Part shown: one piece after another, positions 1-8,649 of the stretch
How the letters are laid out: every line of letters starts with the position of its first letter
Numbering within the stretch: position 1 is the first letter of the stretch
DNA from: Stygiobacter sp043807765
GTDB taxonomy: Bacteria > Bacteroidota > Ignavibacteria > Ignavibacteriales > Melioribacteraceae
Assembly: GCA_043807765.1 (NCBI GenBank)
Contig: JAZDFQ010000110.1
Coordinates: 1 to 64,000 of the forward strand
Direction: 5' to 3'
Length of the DNA: 64,000 nt
Program-made: the position numbers and the translations under genes
The notes under the pieces: model-generated
Database searches by the model: none
What the model was told of the DNA's origin: nothing
The model's input: the letters and a program-made list of their open reading frames with translations, nothing else

Positions 1-60
1 AAAGCCTTCGTTGGCTGCTTGGGTAAACAAATCCACATTACTGATCTTGTTGGTGCGCAT
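1..60 (-). CDS. Partial 5' end of an unidentified minus-strand gene
   Basis: Read on the minus strand, positions 60 to 1 form an open frame starting with ATG (MRTNKISNVDLFTQAANEGF) and running off the window edge. An AAAGAG-like ribosome site lies just upstream (about 67-74). GC content of these 60 bases is higher than in the flanking DNA, and many codons end in C or G, which suggests a foreign origin such as a transposase gene. Twenty residues are too few to assign a family. The right end of a possible repeat (125-141) lies between it and the next gene, which fits a mobile element whose body is outside the window. That is inference. Confidence 0.4.
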   Translation of the reverse strand, partial: MRTNKISNVDLFTQAANEGF

Positions 61-255
61 CAGATTCTCTTTTTTGTTTACTCTCTTACAACGCTATTAT
101 CATAAAAGTTTTTAAATTATCTATAATTTTTCAGCAGTCTCATTTTTATAAATGAAACTCCGGCTCAATGGAAAAGAGTTGAAGAGATTCCCGCCACAAC
201 AAACGCTCCTTCAATTTTTGTTGATAACAACACCGTTTACGTTGGCGCTGACAGC

Positions 256-1350
256 GTGGTATATATTAGCTACGATTCCGGAAAGAACTGGGTTCAATCA
301 TCAAAAATATTTAAGGATGTAGATTTTGTTAGCACTATAGTTAAATACGGTTCAAAAATTTATGCCGGTACCTATAGTTACGGAATATTTGAAAGCGAAG
401 ATGAAGGCAAAAGCTGGAAGCCGCTGAATAACGGTCTCGATGGTTTGGGTGCTAAAACCATCATTGATTTATTAGTCCATGATAATTACTTCTACGCCGG
501 AACAATGGGTGCGGGTATTTACCGGTTGAGTTTAGTAAATCCAAATATTTGGGTTTCATACAGCGAAGGTCTTTCTCCATCTACTTCATATAATGTGAAC
601 TCGTTAGTTAAACAGAATAACATTATTTACGCCGGTGCCGGCGCAAATGGTTACTTCTACACAAATGATGGTAAAACGAATTTGTGGAATGAGATTCAAT
701 TTGGAAATTTTGATGGAGAGCCGTTGATGCTCTTTGATGTACTTCGAATTGGAAATACAGAGTTTCTCGCAACTTCGTATGGCCTTTTCAGAAGTGCCAA
801 GGTGGGGAAAGCCTACTCTTATATTTATCTTGGATTTAAGAGTAAAGCAAATGCAAACTTCTCTACTTATGGAAATAATTTATATGTTCATTTTTCAAAT
901 GGCTTCGGCAGAACAGCCGGGTATATTTCTTTAGATAACGGTGAAACTTGGAAGATTTTGGAAGACCTAAACGGCATGGAGGTGTTAAATACTGCCGTTA
1001 TTAATGATAAACTCTTTGCCGGAACTTTATACGGATTGTGGTATCAGCAGTTAAAGACAACTGATATTGCAGATGATGGTGTTCCAGCAAAATATAGTTT
1101 GAAGCAAAACTACCCGAATCCATTTAATCCGGTTACAAAAATTACATATTCTATTCCGGCGAACGGTTTTGTTTCTCTTAATGTTTATGACGTACTTGGA
1201 AGGGAAGTGGCCCAGCTAGTAAACAGTGAAATGAGCGCCGGAAATCATGTGGTTGAGTTTAATGGTTCAAATCTTACAAGTGGTGTATATTTTTATCACC
1301 TTAAAACTGGTAGCTTTTCAGAGGTGAAGAAACTAATTTTAGCAAAGTAG
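256..1350 (+). CDS. T9SS-sorted BNR/beta-propeller-type protein, 5' end apparently truncated
   Basis: A 364-residue reading begins at GTG 256, but the frame is open back to 127 and the upstream codons (NETPAQWKRVEEIP..., then FVDNNTVYVGA) read like the same repeat-rich protein. No signal peptide exists at any possible start, although the C-terminal ~75 residues are a typical type IX sorting domain (NYPNPFNP, then VYDVLGREV, SGVYFYHL). The central part has Asp-box-like units such as SYDSGKNW, SEDEGKSW and SLDNGETW, typical of sialidase/photosystem-II-assembly-like beta-propellers. A T9SS cargo without a signal peptide would not be exported, so this is probably the 3' remnant of a longer gene cut near position 142. 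It ends 4 bases before the next gene's possible TTG start. Confidence 0.7.
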   Translation: MVYISYDSGKNWVQSSKIFKDVDFVSTIVKYGSKIYAGTYSYGIFESEDEGKSWKPLNNGLDGLGAKTIIDLLVHDNYFYAGTMGAGIYRLSLVNPNIWVSYSEGLSPSTSYNVNSLVKQNNIIYAGAGANGYFYTNDGKTNLWNEIQFGNFDGEPLMLFDVLRIGNTEFLATSYGLFRSAKVGKAYSYIYLGFKSKANANFSTYGNNLYVHFSNGFGRTAGYISLDNGETWKILEDLNGMEVLNTAVINDKLFAGTLYGLWYQQLKTTDIADDGVPAKYSLKQNYPNPFNPVTKITYSIPANGFVSLNVYDVLGREVAQLVNSEMSAGNHVVEFNGSNLTSGVYFYHLKTGSFSEVKKLILAK

Positions 1351-1371
1351 AAATTGAAGTGTGTTCAAAGT

Positions 1372-2964
1372 ATGAACTGCAAAAAAGTCTTAGCTATAAT
1401 AATTCTAACCAACTTGTTAACATTTGCACAATTCAAAAACGTGCGTGTCAGCAGCACCTCTGCAAGTCAACCCAATGAAGTATCAATTGCTATTAATCCG
1501 GCAAATCCAAGTTTTGTTGCCGCCGGATCTAATTTGAATCTTCTATACACTTCTGCTGATGAAGGAAGAACTTGGACTCAGAAACAGATGAATTCTTTGT
1601 GGCAGGTTTACGGCGATCCATGTTTAGCCTACGACTTAAATGGTTTTTTGTACTATGGACATTTATCAGATCAAAGAAACACATCAAGTGGTTATTGGAT
1701 TGATAGAATAGTCGTTCAAAGATCAACTTCTAACGGTACTTCTTGGGATTACGACGTTGGAATTGGTTTTACTCCACCTATAAAACAGCAAGATAAAGAA
1801 TGGCTTGGTGTTGATCTGACTAATTCTCCATTCCAGAATAATCTTTATTTAGCATGGACTGAATTTGACAAATATAATAGTAGAATTATTAACGACAGTA
1901 GCAGAATATTATTTTCGAGATCAACAAATAGCGGGCAGTCATGGTCATCGCCAATTAGAGTAAACACAATAAGCGGCGATTGTGTTGATGATGATAAAAC
2001 CGTTGAAGGATGTGTACCGGCTGTTGGTCCAAATGGTGAAGTTTATTTAAGTTGGTCCGGTCCAGCCGGATTGATGTTTGATAAATCATTGGATGGCGGT
2101 GTTACTTTTGGAAGCGATGTAAAAGTTGCATCTCTAGTTGGCGGTTGGGCATTCGATATCCCGGGAATAAACAGATGCAACGGAATGCCAATTACCGGCT
2201 GCGATATTAGTAATTCCAAATATCGCGGTAATATTTATATCAATTGGTCGGATCAAATAAATGGTGACACGGATATTTTTCTTGCTAAATCCAGCGATAG
2301 CGGAAAGAGTTGGAGTTCGCCCAAACGTGTGAACAACGATTTATTAAAGCGCGATCAGTTCTTCACTTGGATGAGTGTCGATCCAATTACCGGTATAATT
2401 TATATCGTCTTCTACGATCGCAGAGATAATCTTAATCCTACAAGTATGCAAACTCATGTTTATATAGCCCGCTCTACTGATGGAGGTGAAACTTTTAAGA
2501 ATTACAGAGTTTCGGAAACTGCGTTTACTCCTAATGCAAATATCTTCTTTGGCGATTATACCGGAATAGCTGCTTACGGTGGTTACATCTATCCAATTTG
2601 GATGAGAATGGATAATAGTTTGTTAAGCATCTGGACAGCTCCAATAACTGATTCGCAATTAGCAACTGATATTCAGAAAGAGACTAACATCCCAAACGAA
2701 TTTCATCTTTATCAAAATTATCCCAATCCATTTAACCCGGAGACAACTATAAGTTATCAGTTGAAGGAATCTTCTTTTATAGAATTGAAAGTTTATGATG
2801 CTTTAGGAAATGAGGTAAGCACGCTTGTAAATGAATTTCAAAATGCCGGAATGCAGAGAGTGGTTTTCGATGCTGAATCCTTAGGACTTACCAGCGGTGT
2901 ATATGTTTACAGATTAAGAACCGGCAAAAGTGAAGCTGTTAGTAAAATGATTTACTTAAAATAG
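1372..2964 (+). CDS. Secreted BNR/Asp-box sialidase-superfamily protein with T9SS sorting domain
   Basis: The frame opens at TTG 1354, but ATG 1372 places a clean signal peptide at the N-terminus (MNCKKVLAIIILTNLLTFAQ), so 1372 is preferred (530 residues). The body has repeated Asp-box motifs (TSADEGRTW, SRSTNSGQSW, AKSSDSGKSW, ARSTDGGETF), the mark of a six-bladed sialidase-like propeller. The C-terminus carries a type IX sorting domain (NYPNPFNPETTISYQL ... VYRLRTG). The protein is therefore expected at the cell surface or outside the cell. The family includes sialidases and many non-enzymatic proteins. Catalytic sialidase residues cannot be assigned by eye, so no substrate is proposed. Confidence 0.8.
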   Translation: MNCKKVLAIIILTNLLTFAQFKNVRVSSTSASQPNEVSIAINPANPSFVAAGSNLNLLYTSADEGRTWTQKQMNSLWQVYGDPCLAYDLNGFLYYGHLSDQRNTSSGYWIDRIVVQRSTSNGTSWDYDVGIGFTPPIKQQDKEWLGVDLTNSPFQNNLYLAWTEFDKYNSRIINDSSRILFSRSTNSGQSWSSPIRVNTISGDCVDDDKTVEGCVPAVGPNGEVYLSWSGPAGLMFDKSLDGGVTFGSDVKVASLVGGWAFDIPGINRCNGMPITGCDISNSKYRGNIYINWSDQINGDTDIFLAKSSDSGKSWSSPKRVNNDLLKRDQFFTWMSVDPITGIIYIVFYDRRDNLNPTSMQTHVYIARSTDGGETFKNYRVSETAFTPNANIFFGDYTGIAAYGGYIYPIWMRMDNSLLSIWTAPITDSQLATDIQKETNIPNEFHLYQNYPNPFNPETTISYQLKESSFIELKVYDALGNEVSTLVNEFQNAGMQRVVFDAESLGLTSGVYVYRLRTGKSEAVSKMIYLK

Positions 2965-3025
2965 TTTATTACTGTCTATTCTCTTTGTAAAAACTTATTT
3001 TTAAATGAATTTATAGATCAGTATA

Positions 3026-3256
3026 ATGCCAACTTTATTGTTGCAAGACGGATTCAAGTTTTTCTTTTATGCGAATGAGCATTTGCCTAAGCATATTCAT
3101 GTAACGAAGGCTGAAAACTATTGTAAGATAGATTTGGAGAAGATGACTGTTGTAGAAAATTATTTTAAGAAAGCAGATTTGACTAAGGTAATTGCAATAA
3201 CAAAACAGAATCGTGAATATTTTTTGGAAAAGTGGAATGACTACTTTAAAGGGTAA
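3026..3256 (+). CDS. DUF4160 family protein, possible toxin-antitoxin partner
   Basis: This 76-residue protein has the DUF4160 pattern: an N-terminal stretch ending in FFFYANEHLPKHIHV, a short beta segment (NYCKIDLEKM) and a C-terminal EYFLEKWNDYF. DUF4160 genes are very often followed by DUF2442 genes, as here with about 20 bases of overlap, and the pair has been proposed as a toxin-antitoxin-like module. The biochemical function is not established. It is a compact cytosolic protein with no signal peptide or membrane segment. Confidence 0.75.
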   Translation: MPTLLLQDGFKFFFYANEHLPKHIHVTKAENYCKIDLEKMTVVENYFKKADLTKVIAITKQNREYFLEKWNDYFKG

Positions 3257-3485
3257 AAAAGTTTCTTTTGATGATTCTTATCTTAACGTAGAATTGAGTG
3301 ATGGAAGAATAATTTCTACTCCGCTGAAATGGTATCCGCAATTATCAAAAGCAACATTGAAACAATTAAAGAAATACTCCTTCATTTGCAGAAATACCGG
3401 AATTGAATGGGGAGAATTAGATTATCAACTTAGTATTGAATCAATGATGGCTGGAAAAGTTTCGGCGAAACATCAGGCCGCATAA
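3237..3485 (+). CDS. DUF2442 family protein, possible toxin-antitoxin partner
   Basis: The frame opens at 3213, but ATG 3237 is preferred. It follows a GGAAAAGTGG ribosome-site-like stretch, gives the usual DUF2442 length (82 residues) and leaves a short overlap with the upstream DUF4160 gene. The diagnostic pattern is VSFDDSYLNVELSDGRIIS followed by TPLKWYPQLSKAT, then a C-terminal IEWGELDYQLSIESMMAGK. The overlap implies translational coupling. Whether the pair acts as toxin and antitoxin, and which member would be toxic, cannot be told from the sequence. Confidence 0.75.
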   Translation: MTTLKGKKVSFDDSYLNVELSDGRIISTPLKWYPQLSKATLKQLKKYSFICRNTGIEWGELDYQLSIESMMAGKVSAKHQAA

Positions 3486-3489
3486 AAGT

Positions 3490-4320
3490 TTGGGAACAGT
3501 AATATCCAATAAAGATGCTTTGCTTAAAAGTAGGCTCGATTCACATTACCAGTATTTTGACCGCACAAAAATTTCACCCGATCCTTTAGAGTTTCCACAT
3601 AGATTTTCTAACCCGCTTGATATAGAAATAAGCGCTTATATCTCTTCCGTATTTGCTTATGGAAATGTGAAGCAGATAATCAATACTCTCAATAGAATTC
3701 ATGCGGTAATGGAAAAATCTCCTTACAAATTTGTTATGACTTACGATAAAAAATTAAAAGTGAATCCTTTTGAAAATATCAAACACAGATTTTATTCTAG
3801 CAATGACATTCACAATCTATTTATAGCTCTAAATGAAGTTTATAAAAAATATGGAAGCCTAAAAAAACTTTTCCTTGAGGAAGTTGAAGGTGACTTTGTG
3901 TTGAGTTCGTTAATTTCAAAATTCTCAAAGAAGATGATTGAACTATGTTCAGTTCATTCAAAACCAACACGTGGAATAATATTCATGTTTCCCGATCCAG
4001 AAAAGGGCTCGCCTCGATCCGGCAATCGAGTCGGAGCGGGAAGTGCTTGCAAGCGGATGAATCTCTTTTTACGCTGGATGGTTCGCAAAGATGAACTGGA
4101 TTTTGGTTTGTGGAGTGAAATCCCGGCATCAAAACTTATTATTCCAGTCGATGTTCACGTTGCAAGAGTTTGCTCAAAACTGAAACTCACAACAAGAAAA
4201 AATGTTTCTTGGAAGATGGCAGAAGAAATTACCGACAAATTAAAAAAGTTCGATCCGGAAGATCCGGTTAAATACGATTTTGCTATTTGCCATATCGGGA
4301 TGAGAAAACTAGTATTCTAA
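3490..4320 (+). CDS. TIGR02757/DUF2400 family protein
   Basis: This 276-residue protein matches the TIGR02757 (DUF2400) family: the N-terminal DPLEFPHRFSNPLDIEISAYISS, an R-G-I-I-F-M-F-P-D-P block, KRMNLFLRWMVRKDELDFGLW near residue 195, and the C-terminal PVDVHVARV with FAICHIG. The last part resembles helix-hairpin-helix DNA glycosylase folds (LR/K-WMVR-D and DxHV patterns), so a nucleic-acid role is possible but unproven. The start is TTG at 3490, four bases after the DUF2442 stop; no ATG fits the family N-terminus. It may be cotranscribed with the two genes upstream. Confidence 0.75.
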   Translation: MGTVISNKDALLKSRLDSHYQYFDRTKISPDPLEFPHRFSNPLDIEISAYISSVFAYGNVKQIINTLNRIHAVMEKSPYKFVMTYDKKLKVNPFENIKHRFYSSNDIHNLFIALNEVYKKYGSLKKLFLEEVEGDFVLSSLISKFSKKMIELCSVHSKPTRGIIFMFPDPEKGSPRSGNRVGAGSACKRMNLFLRWMVRKDELDFGLWSEIPASKLIIPVDVHVARVCSKLKLTTRKNVSWKMAEEITDKLKKFDPEDPVKYDFAICHIGMRKLVF

Positions 4321-4325
4321 TGGAG

Positions 4326-4393
4326 AATTGCGAATTTAGAATTGAAAATTAAACTAATAGTAATTCTCAATTGTCCATTCTCCATTCGCAATT
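4326..4393. repeat. Intergenic inverted repeat AATTGCGAAT / ATTCGCAATT
   Basis: The 180-base gap before the peptide transporter holds a 10-base perfect inverted repeat, 4326-4335 and 4384-4393, with further imperfect pairing inside (AGAATTGAAAATT against AATTCTCAATT). It can form an AT-rich hairpin and may be a short interspersed repeat unit. It has no T-tract typical of a terminator. Confidence 0.5.
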
Positions 4394-4500
4394 ATTAATT
4401 ATATGGTTGCTCGGTTTTACAATCATCTTTATATTAGTTACACAAATAATAGAAGCGTGTTCTCAAGCTTCATCTTAATAAACACCAAATAGGAGAAATC

Positions 4501-6579
4501 ATGGCGGAACAGAAGAAACATGTACCGTTTGTTTCCTCAGAAACCAACATGGCAGAATTTACAATACGCGGTTTAATTATCGGTTTGATATTGGCAGTTG
4601 TTCTTGGAGCTGCAAACGCTTATTTAGGGTTAAAAGCTGGAATGACGATTGCGGCTACTTATCCTGCTGCTGTAATTGGTATGGCAATTTTGAAAATGAT
4701 GAAAGGTTCTATTCTTGAAGAAAATTTTACTAGAACTGTTGGTTCAATTGGAGAATCTGTAGCTGCCGGTGCAATTTTTACATTGCCGGCTTTTTATATC
4801 TCAGGTATTTGGAAAGATTTTTATACGTTCGGGCATTATTTAACAGCCTCGGTAATATTAATTACCGGTGGATTTTTAGGAATCCTATTTGTTGCGTTAC
4901 TCCGCAGAGTAATGGTTGAAGATATTGAGCTTCCTTTTCCAGAGTCAGTAGCAGCAGCAGAAATTCATAAAGCCGGTCGTTCCGGTGGAACAGGTTCAAA
5001 GTTTTTATTTGGAGCTATGATTGGCGGTGCTGTAATAAAAGCTTTGGCAGAGTTTAAATTTTTTGCGGAAACATGGGAGAAATTTATTGCATTCGGTAAG
5101 CAGACTATTACCGGCACTACATTTCAAGGTCAGGGTGGTATGTTAATAAGCTCACCTGGAATTAGCCCGGCTTATATGGGAGTTGGTTACATTATTGGTC
5201 CTAAATTAGGAGCTCTTAATTTTAGCGGCGGTTTAATGGCGTGGGGTTTGTTAACTCCTATATTATTGTATTTTATTGGTCCATCAATAACACCGGATTT
5301 CATTACCGGTTGGGCAAATTATTTAATGGCACAAGATTCTTCACTTACGCTACAAACAGCAACAACAAAGGTTAGCGATCCTGTTTTCCAAATGTATGCA
5401 ATATGGAAATACATTGTTAAGCCTATTGCAATTGGCGGAATGTTGATGGGTGCTGGGTTTACATTATTTAAAATGAGAAAAAGTTTGACAGCCGGTATTG
5501 GCAGATCAATCACAGATGTTAAAAAAGCTGCGAGTGGCAGTGGCGAAACATTTTTAAGAACTGAAAAAGATATGAAATTCTCTTGGATCGTTATTGGAAT
5601 TATAGCCGCTGCTGTTCTTACTTTCATTATTACTTACTTCATTTTAGGAACAGATATGCTGCCTGCAATTGTGGCTTCTACTGTTCTTATCATTCTTGCA
5701 TTTTTCTTTGCCGCTATTTCCGGCTACCTGGTTGGAATAATGGGCTCAAGCAATAACCCTATCAGCGGATTAACATTAACTGCATTGGTTGTAACTGCTT
5801 TGGTAATGGTTGCAATGGGTGTTGATAAAACACATGGCGGCGTTGCTGCTGTTCTTGGTGTTGCCGCAATTGTATGTGTTGCTGCAGCTGTTGCCGGTGA
5901 AATGCTGCAAGACTTAAAAGTTGGACATATACTTGGCGGTACTCCTTGGAAAATGGAAGTTGGAAATATTATTGGTGTTTTTGTTTCAGCAAGTGTTATG
6001 TTCTTAGTATTGGTATTCTTAAACCAAGCGGATATTGCTCAAGGTATTAAAGAAGGTTATGACGGCGGTTTCGGAAGTCCAAAACTTTCAGCTCCTCAAG
6101 CTGGATTAATGGCAATGCTATCCAATGGTATTGTTGGCGGACAAATGTCGTGGCCTCTAATTATAGTTGGTATGTTAATGGGATTGGCATTTATTCTTAT
6201 GCAAGTTAAAAGCCCTATGCTTGTAAGTGTTGGAATGTATCTTCCTTTAGAAACTACATTTGCAATTTTTGTTGGTGGACTTGTAAAAGGAATTGTAGAT
6301 ATGGTTTGTAAAAAGAAAAATTTTAACGAAGCACAAAAAGCTCGCGTTGAAAATGTGGGTATATTATTAGCTGCCGGTTTTATTGCTGGTGAAGCACTAA
6401 CTGGACTTGCTTTTGCGCCTTTCAAAATTGCAAAAGTAGAACTGCTTAAGATATTTGCTTCTGCCCCAATTGAAATTGGTGTTATAGTTCTTGCAATCAT
6501 TGCATTTATTATGATTTATATTCCAGTTAAGAATGCAGGTCGTCCGGAAGATCCGGCACCGCCAGCAGTTTCTATGTAA
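4501..6579 (+). CDS. OPT family oligopeptide transporter
   Basis: This is a 692-residue polytopic membrane protein of the oligopeptide transporter (OPT) family. It starts with TIRGLIIGLILAVVLGAANAYLGLKAGMTIAATYPAAVIGM, a strongly conserved OPT opening, followed by a long row of hydrophobic segments (about 14-16). Bacterial OPT members import peptides, probably with protons. The start ATG 4501 follows a clear AGGAG site (4490-4494). The C-terminus ends with a short polar tail. Just downstream are a terminator hairpin and genes for a PqqD-like protein and PepD dipeptidase, which fits uptake followed by intracellular hydrolysis of peptides. OPT proteins can also carry metal chelates, so the substrate is inferred from context. 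Confidence 0.9.
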   Translation: MAEQKKHVPFVSSETNMAEFTIRGLIIGLILAVVLGAANAYLGLKAGMTIAATYPAAVIGMAILKMMKGSILEENFTRTVGSIGESVAAGAIFTLPAFYISGIWKDFYTFGHYLTASVILITGGFLGILFVALLRRVMVEDIELPFPESVAAAEIHKAGRSGGTGSKFLFGAMIGGAVIKALAEFKFFAETWEKFIAFGKQTITGTTFQGQGGMLISSPGISPAYMGVGYIIGPKLGALNFSGGLMAWGLLTPILLYFIGPSITPDFITGWANYLMAQDSSLTLQTATTKVSDPVFQMYAIWKYIVKPIAIGGMLMGAGFTLFKMRKSLTAGIGRSITDVKKAASGSGETFLRTEKDMKFSWIVIGIIAAAVLTFIITYFILGTDMLPAIVASTVLIILAFFFAAISGYLVGIMGSSNNPISGLTLTALVVTALVMVAMGVDKTHGGVAAVLGVAAIVCVAAAVAGEMLQDLKVGHILGGTPWKMEVGNIIGVFVSASVMFLVLVFLNQADIAQGIKEGYDGGFGSPKLSAPQAGLMAMLSNGIVGGQMSWPLIIVGMLMGLAFILMQVKSPMLVSVGMYLPLETTFAIFVGGLVKGIVDMVCKKKNFNEAQKARVENVGILLAAGFIAGEALTGLAFAPFKIAKVELLKIFASAPIEIGVIVLAIIAFIMIYIPVKNAGRPEDPAPPAVSM

Positions 6580-6631
6580 AAGTTCAAACACATTGATTTG
6601 TTACTCTAAAATCAATTGTGAATAAAATTAT

Positions 6632-6673
6632 GAAGGTCATGCGTTAATAAATCACTGCATGACCTTCTCTTTT
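6632..6673 (+). terminator. Intrinsic terminator after the OPT gene
   Basis: An 11-base perfect stem (GAAGGTCATGC at 6632-6642 with GCATGACCTTC at 6657-6667) encloses a 14-base loop and is followed by TCTTTT. It probably ends OPT transcription or attenuates read-through into the PqqD-like gene. Confidence 0.8.
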
Positions 6674-6694
6674 GAAAATAGAGTTTAGGGCATA

Positions 6695-7066
6695 ATGAAT
6701 TTCTTGCAAAGACGTAGAATTTTAAAAAACACAAGCACATTCGATCTTACTCCGGCTTATTTGGTAAAGCATGAAATTGGCGAGAATAACTTAGTAACTG
6801 TTCTGATGCCTAAATTTCAGAATAAAATTACCATCAAATTATTTGAGCCAAAGTTAAAATCACCTCATATAAAAATTAAACTTGATGAGCTCGGCTCGGC
6901 TGTTTGGCTAGCCATTGATGGTAAGAAAAATGTAGGTATTATAGCCGGGGAACTTGTAGCCGCTTTGGGTGATAAAATACAACCAGTGGAAGAGAGACTT
7001 CCGAAATTTTTAACGCAACTTTACGAACAAAGATTAATAACATTCGAAGAATTGAAAGGAGCTTAA
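6695..7066 (+). CDS. PqqD family protein
   Basis: This 123-residue protein fits the PqqD family, the small winged-helix-like proteins that hold precursor peptides for radical-SAM peptide-modifying enzymes. The key region is IKIKLDELGSAVWLAIDGKKNVGIIAGEL (about residues 67-96), with the conserved L-x-x-x-G-x-x-[VI]-W pattern, followed by a helical end with FLTQLYEQRLI. No radical-SAM enzyme or obvious precursor peptide lies nearby. The gene ends two bases before pepD, whose ribosome site (AAAGGAGC) sits in its last codons, so the two are cotranscribed. A role in peptide handling is plausible; RiPP maturation is not supported here. The upstream RNA may begin after the terminator at 6632-6673. 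Confidence 0.75.
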   Translation: MNFLQRRRILKNTSTFDLTPAYLVKHEIGENNLVTVLMPKFQNKITIKLFEPKLKSPHIKIKLDELGSAVWLAIDGKKNVGIIAGELVAALGDKIQPVEERLPKFLTQLYEQRLITFEELKGA

Positions 7067-7068
7067 CT

Positions 7069-8529
7069 ATGGCAGATGCATTAGGTCATTTAAAACCGGA
7101 ATTACTTTGGAAGCACTTTGAAGAAATATGTAAACGTCCACATCCAAGCCGTCACGAGCAATTAGTCGCTAAGTATGTTGTCGATTTTGCAAAACAAAAT
7201 AATTTGGAATGCAAAACAGATTCATTCGGTAATATTGTAGTTCGCAAATCGGCTACTCCCGGTAAAGAAAATTTAACTCCTGTTGTTATGCAAGGTCATC
7301 TTGATATGGTTCCGGAGAAGAATGCTGATGTAAAACATGATTTCGAAAAAGATCCAATTCAATGCTATGCAGACGGAGATTGGGTTAAAGCCAAAGGTAC
7401 TACACTTGGCAGCGATAACGGAATTGGTGCGGCTGCTGCATTAGCAGTTTTGGAATCAAACGATATTGAACATGGTCCAATTGAAGCTTTATTTACTTTA
7501 GATGAAGAAACCGGTTTGAACGGAGCTCAAGCTTTGCAACCCGGATTTGTAAATGCAGATATTCTAATGAATCTCGATTCTGAAGAAGATGGTGCGTTGT
7601 ACATTGGTTGCTCGGGCGGACAAAGTACAACTGTAAATTTCAAATTCGACTCGAAGGATGTTCCGGAAAAAACTGTTGCGTATGAAATCAGCATTACCGG
7701 ATTGAAAGGTGGCCATAGCGGGTTAGATATTCATCTTGGAAAAGGAAATGCAATTAAATTGATGGTTCGTTTACTACATGAACTTAATTACAATTATGGA
7801 ATTCGTCTGGTTTCACTGAGCGGAGGCAGCAAGCATAATGCAATACCTCGTGAAAGTTTTGCAACCATTCGTGTTCCTAAAAAATCTGCTGATGATGTAC
7901 TTGGTTACGTTGAGCACTACAACGAAATAGTAAAATCTGAATTATCCAGTGTTGAACCTACATTAGTTGTTGCTTGCGCCGCTTCTAAATCAAAATCAAA
8001 AGTAATGGATAAAACCACAGCTAAAAATTTGATTGATTCGCTTTATGCAGTTCCTAATGGCGTAATTAAAATGAGTGCAGATATTGAAGGTTTAGTTGAG
8101 ACCTCGACAAATCTTGCTGTTGTTGTAACAAACAAGAAAACTGTAGAAGTTATTTTAAGTCAAAGAAGTTCAGTTGAATCAGAAAAAATAGATATCTCCA
8201 ATTCTATATCAGCACTTTTTAGATTAGCAAAAGCTGAAGTTAAACAAAGTGATGGTTATCCGGGTTGGAAGCCAGACATACATTCACCGGCTCTTGGCGT
8301 AATGAAGAAAGTATTCCATGAAAAATATGGTAAAGAACCGGAAGTAAAAGCGATTCATGCCGGATTGGAATGTGGAATCATTAAGGAAAGATATCCTCAC
8401 ATGGATATGATTTCTTTTGGTCCAACTATTTTTGGTGCACATTCTCCGGATGAAAGAGTTCAGATTAGTACCGTTGAAAAATTCTGGGAAAACTTAGTAG
8501 AAGCATTAAAGAATATTCCAGTTAAATAA
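7069..8529 (+). CDS. pepD: Aminoacyl-histidine dipeptidase (peptidase M20C)
   Basis: This 486-residue cytosolic metallopeptidase hydrolyses dipeptides, classically Xaa-His. Visible M20C marks are ELLWKHFEEICKRPHPSRHE at the N-terminus, MQGHLDMVPEK (zinc ligand H77, catalytic D79), GSDNGIGAA (bridging Asp), FTLDEETGLNGA (catalytic Glu and ligand Glu), NLDSEEDGALYIGCSGG and a late GAHSPDERVQI with the last His ligand. Length matches PepD (about 485). It is translationally linked to the PqqD-like gene and lies near two peptide transporters, so it probably processes imported dipeptides. Confidence 0.95.
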   Translation: MADALGHLKPELLWKHFEEICKRPHPSRHEQLVAKYVVDFAKQNNLECKTDSFGNIVVRKSATPGKENLTPVVMQGHLDMVPEKNADVKHDFEKDPIQCYADGDWVKAKGTTLGSDNGIGAAAALAVLESNDIEHGPIEALFTLDEETGLNGAQALQPGFVNADILMNLDSEEDGALYIGCSGGQSTTVNFKFDSKDVPEKTVAYEISITGLKGGHSGLDIHLGKGNAIKLMVRLLHELNYNYGIRLVSLSGGSKHNAIPRESFATIRVPKKSADDVLGYVEHYNEIVKSELSSVEPTLVVACAASKSKSKVMDKTTAKNLIDSLYAVPNGVIKMSADIEGLVETSTNLAVVVTNKKTVEVILSQRSSVESEKIDISNSISALFRLAKAEVKQSDGYPGWKPDIHSPALGVMKKVFHEKYGKEPEVKAIHAGLECGIIKERYPHMDMISFGPTIFGAHSPDERVQISTVEKFWENLVEALKNIPVK

Positions 8530-8551
8530 TTAGTTTATTATCTCTTTCTTG

Positions 8552-8630
8552 CTCGTGCTCATAATCTTAATCGTTTGTGAAAATATCTTTTAAAGATGAT
8601 TAGGAGTAAGAGCACGAGTAAGATTATGAG
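8552..8630. repeat. Crossing inverted repeats between pepD and the MFS gene
   Basis: CTCGTGCTC (8552-8560) is complementary to GAGCACGAG (8610-8618), and CTCATAATCTTA (8558-8569) to TAAGATTATGAG (8619-8630). The two stems share CTC at 8558-8560 and cross each other, so they cannot both form as simple hairpins. They may be alternative structures in the pepD-MFS transcript or two units of an interspersed repeat. No T-tract follows. Confidence 0.55.
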
Positions 8631-8649
8631 TTATTAAAAATAGGTTTAT

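Noticed and set aside
1354..1371. TTG 1354 as the start of the second BNR protein
   Set aside because: It adds six residues before a clean signal peptide that starts at ATG 1372.
6096..6591. Long minus-strand frames opposite the OPT gene
   Set aside because: They are low-complexity shadows of a conserved membrane protein on the other strand, without ribosome sites or family marks.
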